A DNA stretch of 5,253 nt, from assembly GCA_016869015.1 (NCBI GenBank), contig VGFB01000357.1, positions 1 to 5,253 of the forward strand, in the 5' to 3' direction. Numbering within the stretch: position 1 is the first letter of the stretch; every line of letters starts with the position of its first letter. The notes beneath the pieces are model-generated. The model was not told the DNA's origin, made no database searches, and worked only from the letters and a program-made list of their open reading frames with translations. The position numbers and the translations under genes are program-made. The DNA comes from Armatimonadota bacterium. Lineage in GTDB: Bacteria; Armatimonadota; Zipacnadia; Zipacnadales; VGFC01. This document shows positions 1 through 5,253 of the stretch, one piece after another.

Positions 1-13
1 GACGAAGGCCATC

Positions 14-1177
14 GTGGCACCTCTCTCGGCTGAACTCGAGGCCGCCTGCGTAACCCCCCGCGCGAACCACCACTTCTTCGGGTACTACGACAAGTTCCCG
101 TGGGACGCGACGGGTCGGTACCTGCCGGCCCTGGAGACGACGTTCATGGACCGCCCCCCGGCGCCGGGCGACATGGCGCGGATCGGCATGGTCGATCTGC
201 AGGACGGCAACCGCTGGATTCCCCTGGATGAGACGCGCGCGTGGAACTGGCAGCAGGGGACGCACCTGCAGTGGCTGGGCACGGCGCCGGACCGGCTGAT
301 CATCTACAACGTGTGGGAGGGCGACCACTACGGGTCGGTGATCCGCGACGTGCATACGGGCGAGACGCGGCGGCTGCCGCGGCCCATCTACGCCGTCAAC
401 CGCGCCGGCACGCAGGCGGTGACGCTGAACTTCTCGCGGCTCCACCGGCACCGGCCGGGCTACGGGTACAACGGCGTTCCGGATGCCTGGGAGAGCGACC
501 CGCACCCGGCCGAGGACGGGATCTACGGCATGGACCTGGCGACGGGTGAGAGCCGGCTGATCGTCAGCGTGGACCAGATCGCGAGCTACCTCCCGCAGGA
601 GACGATGCGCGACACCAGCCACTGGTTCAACCACCTGCAGTTCAACCACGACGGCTCGCGGTTCATCTTCCTGCACCGCTGGCGGGTGAAGACGAGTTGG
701 CTGACGCGGCTGTTCACCGCCGCACCCGACGGCTCCAAGGTGTACTGCGTGAACCCCTTCGAGATGACCTCGCACTTCGACTGGCGCTCGTCGACCGAGA
801 TCCTCGCCTGGGCGCGGCAGCCGGGCAGCGGCGATCACTACTACCTGTTCACCGACCGCTCTGATCGGGTGGAGGTGGTGGGCGAGGAGGTCTTCCCCAC
901 CGACGGGCACTGCAGCTACTCGCCCGACGGACGGTGGATCCTGACCGACACCTACCCCGACCGGGAGCACAAGCGAACACTCATCCTCTACCGCCCCGAG
1001 GATGACCGGCGGGTCGACATCGGCCGCTTCTACTCGCCGCCGGAGCTGCCGGGAGAGATCCGCTGCGACCTGCATCCCCGCTGGAACCGCGACGGGACAC
1101 AGGTCTGCTTTGACTCCGCGCACGAGGGAGATCGGCAGATGTACGTGATGGATGTGTCGTCGATCACCCGCGCGTAG
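14..1177 (+). CDS. TolB/oligogalacturonate-lyase-like beta-propeller protein, function unknown
   Basis: A 387-residue protein with repeated propeller blade motifs of the PD40/TolB type: FNHDGSRF near residue 210, HCSYSPDGRW at 299-308 and HPRWNRDG at 354-361, the last followed by a strand ending in QMYVMDV. The N-terminus carries NHHFFGYYDKFPWD (residues 18-31), which I recognise as a hallmark of a family often annotated as oligogalacturonate-lyase-like or TolB-like. The length is close to that of family PL22 lyases (about 390 aa). However, I cannot map the PL22 metal ligands onto its histidines (for example H203, H207, H254, H299, H354) with confidence, so lyase activity is not claimed. There is no obvious signal peptide, so it is probably cytoplasmic. 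The start is GTG at 14, preceded by GAAGG at 4-8 with 5-base spacing. The frame is open to the left edge, so an upstream start cannot be excluded. It lies 100 bases upstream of the HAD/dehydrogenase pair on the same strand and could be co-transcribed with it. Confidence 0.85.
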   Translation: MAPLSAELEAACVTPRANHHFFGYYDKFPWDATGRYLPALETTFMDRPPAPGDMARIGMVDLQDGNRWIPLDETRAWNWQQGTHLQWLGTAPDRLIIYNVWEGDHYGSVIRDVHTGETRRLPRPIYAVNRAGTQAVTLNFSRLHRHRPGYGYNGVPDAWESDPHPAEDGIYGMDLATGESRLIVSVDQIASYLPQETMRDTSHWFNHLQFNHDGSRFIFLHRWRVKTSWLTRLFTAAPDGSKVYCVNPFEMTSHFDWRSSTEILAWARQPGSGDHYYLFTDRSDRVEVVGEEVFPTDGHCSYSPDGRWILTDTYPDREHKRTLILYRPEDDRRVDIGRFYSPPELPGEIRCDLHPRWNRDGTQVCFDSAHEGDRQMYVMDVSSITRA

Positions 1178-1189
1178 CATCCCCCCGAG

Positions 1190-1220
1190 TCCCTTCGGGC
1201 CCCAGTCGGAGTCGAAGGGA
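1190..1220 (+). repeat. Inverted repeat / possible stem-loop after the propeller gene
   Basis: TCCCTTCG at 1190-1197 is the exact reverse complement of CGAAGGGA at 1213-1220, giving an 8-bp stem with a 15-base loop. A G-U pair (1189/1221) could extend it. It begins 12 bases after the stop of the upstream gene. No T-run follows, so it is not a canonical intrinsic terminator. It may be an RNA 3'-end stabilising hairpin, a weak terminator, or a chance palindrome in GC-rich DNA. Confidence 0.4.
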
Positions 1221-1266
1221 TCGTCCGGAAGGCCGGCCCGGTCCCCGGCGCGAATAGGCGCCCCGC

Positions 1267-1273
1267 GAGAGGG
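1267..1273 (+). promoter_or_regulatory. Ribosome binding site that fixes the HAD gene start
   Basis: GAGAGGG lies 4 bases before the ATG at 1278. It supports this start over the earlier in-frame ATG at 1152, which would overlap the upstream gene and add 42 residues rich in Arg, Ser and Pro that match no HAD fold. The chosen start places the nucleophile motif at residues 9-13, as is usual for Cof-type HAD proteins. Confidence 0.6.
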
Positions 1274-1277
1274 TCTG

Positions 1278-2117
1278 ATGCGGTATCGACTCCTGGCCGT
1301 AGACCTCGATCACACGCTGCTGCGGGGCCTCAAGGGCGTGTCGCCCGGGAACCGGGAGGCGCTGGCGCGCGCGCGGGCGGCCGGCTGCCGCGTGGTGATC
1401 TGCACGGGTCGCGGGCGGTTCAGCACGCTGCCCGTGGCGGAGGAGCTGGAGCTGCTGGACGGGCCGCACCTGCTGTTCAACGGCGCGGCGGTGTTCTCGA
1501 CGCTGCGGCGCGCGCCGGAGGAGGTGCTGCTGCTGGAGCGGGAGGCGGTGGAGCGCTGCCTGGCGCTGGCGGACTCGGCGGAGCTGGGGTACTCGGGCTT
1601 CGAGGATCCGCGGCAGGGCGACGCGGTTCGCTGCGCGCAGCCGAACGAGGAACTCCGGCGGTGGGTGGAGGCGAACCCGGACCGGGCGGCGTGGGTGGAG
1701 GGGCTGGGGGAGGTGCTGGCACGGCCGCTGGTGGCGTTTCTGTTCTGGGGCACGGAGGCGCAGGTGCGGGAACTGCGGGATCGCCTGGGCGATCCGTCGG
1801 GCGTCGCGCCGCCCCGGGTGGCGACCAGCAAGGTGCTGGACAGCTGGGTGCTGGAACTGTCGGCTCCCGGCGCTACCAAGGGCGTGGCGCTGTCGCGGCT
1901 GGCCGGGCGCCTGGGCGTGCCGAGGGAGCAGGTGGTCGCGATCGGCGACGCGCACCCGGACATCTGCATGATCGAATACGCGGGCCTGGGGGTCGCGGTG
2001 GGTGACGGGGCGCCGGAGGTCCTGGCGGCGGCGGACTACGTCGCGCCATCCTGCGACGACGATGCGGTCGCCCACGTCATCGAGCGGTTCATCCTGCCCG
2101 GCGATGGAGTGGCGTGA
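1278..2117 (+). CDS. Cof-type HAD-superfamily hydrolase (probable sugar/small-metabolite phosphatase)
   Basis: A 279-residue cytoplasmic HAD phosphatase of the Cof/class IIB type, a group that usually removes phosphate from sugar phosphates, nucleotides or cofactors with Mg2+. All four catalytic motifs are visible. Motif I is DLDHT (D9 nucleophile, D11 acid/base, T13). Motif II is the Thr in CTGR (T43). Motif III is Lys201 in ATKGVAL. Motif IV is GDAHPD with D224 and D228. The stretch between about residues 85 and 190 fits a C2 cap domain, which sets the substrate. The ending AADYVAPSCDDDAVAHVIERF resembles the usual ADYVTxSNDEDGVA tail. Length (about 270-280 aa) is normal. One oddity is that motif IV has Pro227 where GDxxND enzymes carry Asn. 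The stop codon overlaps the ATG of the downstream dehydrogenase by one base, implying translational coupling and a shared pathway. The substrate cannot be told from sequence. Confidence 0.9.
   Translation: MRYRLLAVDLDHTLLRGLKGVSPGNREALARARAAGCRVVICTGRGRFSTLPVAEELELLDGPHLLFNGAAVFSTLRRAPEEVLLLEREAVERCLALADSAELGYSGFEDPRQGDAVRCAQPNEELRRWVEANPDRAAWVEGLGEVLARPLVAFLFWGTEAQVRELRDRLGDPSGVAPPRVATSKVLDSWVLELSAPGATKGVALSRLAGRLGVPREQVVAIGDAHPDICMIEYAGLGVAVGDGAPEVLAAADYVAPSCDDDAVAHVIERFILPGDGVA
2106..2109 (+). promoter_or_regulatory. Shine-Dalgarno inside the HAD gene end, serving the dehydrogenase
   Basis: GGAG lies 7 bases before ATG 2117, within the last codons of the phosphatase gene. Stop and start overlap as TGATG (TGA 2115-2117, ATG 2117-2119). 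This spacing favours the ATG at 2117 over the GTG at 2114, which would add only one residue. Confidence 0.55.
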
Positions 2118-3211
2118 TGACCGGCAAGGCGATGGTGCTTGAGGCGTTCAAGCAGCCGCTGGTTGAGCAGAGCTTCGAGGTGTCGGACCTGGCTCCGGGC
2201 GAGGTGCGGTGCCGGATCAGCGCGGCGGGGGTCTGCGGCTCGGATGTGCACATGTGGCACGGCAACGACCCGCGCACGCCGCTTCCGATGATCCTGGGCC
2301 ACGAGGGCGTCGGCACGATCGTCGAGACCGCCGGCGAGAAGCTGGACCTCTTCGGGCGGCCCCTCAAGCCGGGCGACCTGGTAGTGTGGGAGCGGGGGCT
2401 GATGTGCGGGCAGTGCTACTACTGCGTCGTCAGGAAGCAGCCGGCGCTCTGCCCGAACCGCAAGACCTACGGCATCTCGCTGGGCTGCTCGGAGCCGCCG
2501 CACTTCAGCGGCTGCTACGGGGAGTACCTGCACCTGCGGGCGCGGTGCCACATGCTGCGGATCGAGGAGCCGATCGACCCGGCGGTCCTCGTCGCGGCGA
2601 CGTGCTCGGGCGCCACGGCCGCCCACGCGGTGCAGCTGTCGAAGGTGACTCCGGGGGATGCGGTGCTGATCGTGGGGCCCGGGCCGGTCGGCATCTTCTG
2701 CCTGGCGATGGCCCTGCAGGCCGGGGCCTCCGCCGTGTACGTGGCCGGGACCTCAGCCGATCGGGCGCGGCTGGACCTCTGCCTGGAGTTCGGCGCCAGC
2801 GACGCGCTCGTGGTGGATGAGACGACGGCCGAGGAGCGCGCCGCCTTCCTGAGGGAACGGACCCACGGCGTGGGTGTGAACGCCGTGATCGACTGCACGG
2901 GCACGCCGCGCTCGATCCCCGACAACCTCCCGCTCGTGGCGCCCTACGGCACGTACTCGATCCCCGGGATCGCGACTCCGGTCGGGGAGCTCCCGATCGC
3001 CCTCTTCGAGCACCTCGCGCGGAAGAACGTGAACCTGCAGGGCGTCTGGGTCAGCGACACGGCGCACCTCTACCAGTCGATCCGTCTGGTGCTGACCGGC
3101 CGCTACCCGTTTGAGAAGCTGGTGACGCACCGCTTCCCGCTGGCCCAAGCCGACGAAGCCCTGCGGGTGATGGAGAGCAAGGCCGCCATCAAGGCGGTGC
3201 TGCTGCCGTAG
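2117..3211 (+). CDS. Zinc-dependent medium-chain alcohol/polyol dehydrogenase (MDR superfamily)
   Basis: A 364-residue NAD(P)-dependent dehydrogenase. The GroES-like catalytic domain carries the zinc ligands C40 (VCGSD), H62-E63 (LGHEGVG) and probably C163 (ATCSGAT). The structural zinc site has cysteines 97, 100, 103 and 112 in MCGQCYYC...C, with the last one residue further away than in horse alcohol dehydrogenase. The Rossmann domain has GPGPVG at 187-192. The insert LDLFGRPLKPGDLVVWERG before the structural zinc loop, followed by CYYCVVRKQPALCPNRK, resembles the subgroup described as phosphonate-catabolism-associated alcohol dehydrogenases, so the true substrate may be a polyol, sugar alcohol or phosphonate-type alcohol. 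The end of the second Rossmann strand reads VAGTSADRAR, without the Asp typical of NAD-specific enzymes, so NADP(H) or dual use is possible (inference). It is translationally coupled to the upstream HAD phosphatase and convergent with the next gene. Family assignment is firm, substrate is not. Confidence 0.92.
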   Translation: MTGKAMVLEAFKQPLVEQSFEVSDLAPGEVRCRISAAGVCGSDVHMWHGNDPRTPLPMILGHEGVGTIVETAGEKLDLFGRPLKPGDLVVWERGLMCGQCYYCVVRKQPALCPNRKTYGISLGCSEPPHFSGCYGEYLHLRARCHMLRIEEPIDPAVLVAATCSGATAAHAVQLSKVTPGDAVLIVGPGPVGIFCLAMALQAGASAVYVAGTSADRARLDLCLEFGASDALVVDETTAEERAAFLRERTHGVGVNAVIDCTGTPRSIPDNLPLVAPYGTYSIPGIATPVGELPIALFEHLARKNVNLQGVWVSDTAHLYQSIRLVLTGRYPFEKLVTHRFPLAQADEALRVMESKAAIKAVLLP

Positions 3212-3246
3212 GGCGGCGTCCAGGGCCTTCCGCAACCGCCAGCCTT

Positions 3247-3273
3247 GGCCCCGCAACAGGGCGCGCGGGGGCC
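3247..3273. terminator. GC-rich hairpin between convergent genes (possible bidirectional terminator)
   Basis: GGCCCCGC at 3247-3254 pairs with GCGGGG-G-CC at 3265-3273, giving 8 bp with one bulged G at 3271 and a 10-base loop. It sits in the 70-base gap between two convergent stop codons (3211 and 3282), where a two-way terminator is expected. No T-run follows on either strand, so any termination would be non-canonical or Rho-dependent. Such pairings also arise by chance in sequence this GC-rich. Confidence 0.3.
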
Positions 3274-3281
3274 GCGGCAAG

Positions 3282-5253
3282 TCAGAGCTTCAGTTCCAGC
3301 CTCCCGTTCCGCACCTCCAGGGCGCTCAGCAGCCGACATGGGGCGAAGCCCTTGGGGTCCAAGTACAGGTCGCTCAAGTCCTCGCACGACACCGCCGCGT
3401 CGGACCCACCGAAGGCCTTGTCGCCGTCGCCCTCCTTCCAGGCGCTCAGCCACAACTCCGCGAGGCGCACCGTCCCGGTGGCGATGCATGCGCGTAAGGG
3501 TGTCCCGATCTTCTTCACCATGTAGTCGTAGCGGTCCCGCCAGTCCATCTCCTGCTCGAGCGTCGCGTTGTAGGCCGTGATGATGCGCTTGGGGCTCACC
3601 TTGCCGAAGGCCCACACCATCAACTCCATCGCCCGCTGCCCCCACCCCTGTCCGCCGGTCGCCGTCGTCAGCGTCGGGTTATCGCCGATCTGCTCGAACG
3701 CCTTCACCAGCGTGCTCCCCTGGCTCACCGAGAGGATGTCGTTGTCGATGTAGCCGTGGACCGCCTCCTGCTTGTCCGTCGCCCCCGGGTACCCGTGGTG
3801 GTACTGGGTGTTGTGCAGGGGCATGCAGGCATCGGCCATGTAGTGCGCCAGGACTCCGGCCAGGCCAATGAAGCGGGGGCGCGCCTTGGCCCGGAGGGCG
3901 TCCACCATCTCATCGTAGAGCTGCCAGATGCGGAACGGCAGGGCCCCGCGAGCGCCCGGCTTCCCCTGGCCGGTGCACGCGTCGTAAAAGGCGGTGAAGT
4001 ACTCGGGATCCAGCCGCGTCCGGTCCTCCAGCCAGAGGCTCTTCAGCAACCGGCCCCCGTAGCCGCTGTCGGCCTTCAGGTCGAGGTTGAGATAGTGGTT
4101 GCCGTCCTCGTTCGGCCGCTTGAGGGTGGCATCCCTGGCCTTCCATATCAGATCGGGCACATCGGCGAGCGGCACGAACTCGGCGCCCTTATAGGTGGGC
4201 ACCTCGCCCTTCGTGAACACCTCCATCGGGTGGGTGATCCGGTCGAGGTTGGCCTGCAGGAGCGGGTGGAGGGTCGTGGCGGCCAGTAGTCCTACGGCCG
4301 TCTGGGCGATGGCGAAGTGTCCCAGCTTGCCCCAGTAGGGCGGCAGGCTGATGCCCCAGTCGCGGACCAGGTCGAGGCCCAGGAGGCGGCAGACGTTCGC
4401 CAGGTTGGTGGCGAGTGCGAAGCTGACGGCCGCGCCCTCCTCGGTGAAGAGCTGTCCTCCCCACTGCATCGCCAGGGGTCGCGGGTCCGGGACCGCCGCC
4501 TCCGGCGGCGTCTTAGCGCTGCGCTGTCGCGCCGACCCGCGGGCCTTCTCCAGCGGCCCGCTTGGGGGCTCGGAAGCCCGGTCGTAGAACCAGAGCGCTC
4601 CGGAGTCGCCGGGACGGGTCATCAGCGACTCGTCTCCGGACCGTGGCCCGATCAGGAAGTCCGCGATGTAGTCGGTTCCCCCCACCGTCTTGTAGCGGTA
4701 GAACAGCGCCAGGATCCGCCCGCGCATCGGCCCTGACCCGGCGCCGTGCGCAGCGACCGGACACCCGATCAGGTTGAGGCTGAGGGTGTCCACGTTCAGG
4801 TCCACGAGCTCGCCCATGACGCCCATCCCGAAGACCTGGGCGGACCAGTTCGTCACTTCATCCAGCCGGATCAGCCCGGCGTCGATCGTGGACACCGCGT
4901 GGCGGCCCGGCCAGTTGCGATAGGCTTCCGTGAACGGGACGCGCGCCAACCCGGTCCCGGTGGACTCGCCGATCCGCATGTCCTTGCCCCGCACCCGCGT
5001 GTGGACGGCCTCTCCGGGCTCTCCCGCGACATGGTGATTCGTCAGGGCGTACACGACGCGCCCGTCGGTAACGAGGCACCCCACCGTTCCGACGCGGGGT
5101 TGCCCCTGGCGCAGGGTCAGCGCCGGGAAGCCCCCGCCCATGCGGGTCGTGGGGAAGGGGACCTGCGGGGGCGGGGGCGTGAGGCGTTCAGGTCGATCCA
5201 CAAGGAGGACGCAGGTGGGGATCACGCGCCCATCCGGGAGATGGAGGCGCGGC
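3282..5253 (-). CDS. Trypsin-like serine protease fused to an S1/P1-nuclease-like zinc domain (5' partial)
   Basis: Residues are counted from the only in-frame start seen, GTG at 5225 (647 aa). The frame stays open to the right edge (RLHLPDGR precedes it) and no clear ribosome site precedes that GTG, so the real N-terminus is probably outside the window. Residues ~45-290 look like a chymotrypsin-fold peptidase: His65 in LTNHHV, Asp115 in TIDAGLIRL and Ser208 in RPGDSGALW form a complete triad. A Pro/Ala/Arg-rich stretch (~216-250) interrupts the fold before its last strand (LAMQWGG, 251-257). Residues ~297-595 carry the S1/P1 nuclease / phospholipase C zinc pattern: W298 and H303 in WGKLGH, an Asp near 355-358, H377 in GNHYLNLDL, H461/D465/H471 in AHYMADACMPLH and H490/D494 in HGYID. 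HxxxDxxxxxH and HxxxD match P1 spacing, and HxxxD rather than HxxxE favours nuclease over phospholipase C. The C-terminus has no membrane segment. Location cannot be judged without the N-terminus. A membrane- or nucleic-acid-degrading effector is possible but unproven. Confidence 0.85.
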   Translation of the reverse strand, partial: PRLHLPDGRVIPTCVLLVDRPERLTPPPPQVPFPTTRMGGGFPALTLRQGQPRVGTVGCLVTDGRVVYALTNHHVAGEPGEAVHTRVRGKDMRIGESTGTGLARVPFTEAYRNWPGRHAVSTIDAGLIRLDEVTNWSAQVFGMGVMGELVDLNVDTLSLNLIGCPVAAHGAGSGPMRGRILALFYRYKTVGGTDYIADFLIGPRSGDESLMTRPGDSGALWFYDRASEPPSGPLEKARGSARQRSAKTPPEAAVPDPRPLAMQWGGQLFTEEGAAVSFALATNLANVCRLLGLDLVRDWGISLPPYWGKLGHFAIAQTAVGLLAATTLHPLLQANLDRITHPMEVFTKGEVPTYKGAEFVPLADVPDLIWKARDATLKRPNEDGNHYLNLDLKADSGYGGRLLKSLWLEDRTRLDPEYFTAFYDACTGQGKPGARGALPFRIWQLYDEMVDALRAKARPRFIGLAGVLAHYMADACMPLHNTQYHHGYPGATDKQEAVHGYIDNDILSVSQGSTLVKAFEQIGDNPTLTTATGGQGWGQRAMELMVWAFGKVSPKRIITAYNATLEQEMDWRDRYDYMVKKIGTPLRACIATGTVRLAELWLSAWKEGDGDKAFGGSDAAVSCEDLSDLYLDPKGFAPCRLLSALEVRNGRLELKL

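Noticed and set aside
1152..1277. N-terminal extension of the HAD gene from the ATG at 1152
   Set aside because: It would overlap the upstream gene, adds 42 low-complexity residues, and ignores the ribosome site just before ATG 1278.
1477..1722. Pro/Ala-rich minus-strand frame resembling a low-complexity secreted protein
   Set aside because: The proline-rich character comes from reading GC-rich HAD codons in the opposite strand. It has no start context and no domain.
1164..2075. Long minus-strand open frame (303 aa) opposite the HAD gene
   Set aside because: It is full of Arg, Gln, His and Pro with no recognisable domain, and it mirrors a gene with all HAD motifs. This is a typical antisense shadow in GC-rich DNA.
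2036..2626. Minus-strand open frame opposite the HAD/dehydrogenase junction
   Set aside because: It is Arg/Ala/His-rich with no domain, and lies opposite two confidently identified coupled genes.
3212..3281. Possible small gene or RNA in the convergent gap
   Set aside because: It is only 70 bases, with no start codon plus ribosome site and no RNA-like structure beyond one GC-rich hairpin.
2753..3645. Overlapping minus-strand open frames across the dehydrogenase 3' end and the convergent gap
   Set aside because: They lie in other frames of two well-supported genes and show no family motifs or plausible ribosome sites.
3756..4289. Plus-strand open frame (177 aa) opposite the zinc-domain part of the fusion gene
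   Set aside because: It is antisense to the conserved zinc-ligand motifs, with no recognisable domain. Its open state is explained by GC-rich codon bias.
4317..4736. Plus-strand open frame (139 aa) opposite the protease domain
   Set aside because: It has low-complexity composition and lies opposite the conserved GDSG region. It is a shadow frame.

Overview
This is a GC-rich window (third codon positions are mostly G or C) that is almost wholly coding. It holds four protein genes. Three run left to right, and one runs right to left and leaves the right edge. There is no rRNA, tRNA, CRISPR array, insertion sequence or phage-like gene. The sequence looks like a high-GC environmental bacterium. 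The beta-propeller family of the first gene is, from memory, frequent in Armatimonadota, Planctomycetota, Hydrogenedentota and similar phyla, but the phylum cannot be fixed from this window alone.

Left part (14-1177): a TolB/oligogalacturonate-lyase-like beta-propeller protein of about 387 residues. Its exact function is unknown. A 100-base gap follows, containing a perfect 8-bp inverted repeat. Middle part (1278-3211): a two-gene translationally coupled unit. It encodes a Cof-type HAD phosphatase (279 aa) whose stop codon overlaps the start codon of a zinc-dependent medium-chain alcohol/polyol dehydrogenase (364 aa). The likely logic is removal of phosphate from a small sugar or polyol phosphate and oxidation of an alcohol in the same pathway, but the substrate is not visible in the sequence.

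Right part (3282 to the edge, minus strand): a large protein (at least 647 aa) convergent with the dehydrogenase, and the most unusual gene here. Its N-terminal half is a chymotrypsin-fold serine protease with a recognisable His-Asp-Ser triad. Its C-terminal half carries the zinc-ligand pattern of the S1/P1 nuclease / phospholipase C fold. In stand-alone S1/P1 enzymes the tryptophan of the conserved WGxxGH motif is the mature N-terminus and itself binds zinc. Here that tryptophan lies inside the chain just after the protease domain, which suggests a testable self-processing model. The reading frame stays open to the window edge, so its true start probably lies outside.

The intergenic stretches are short (100 and 70 bases). 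Apart from the hairpins described they hold nothing I can support.
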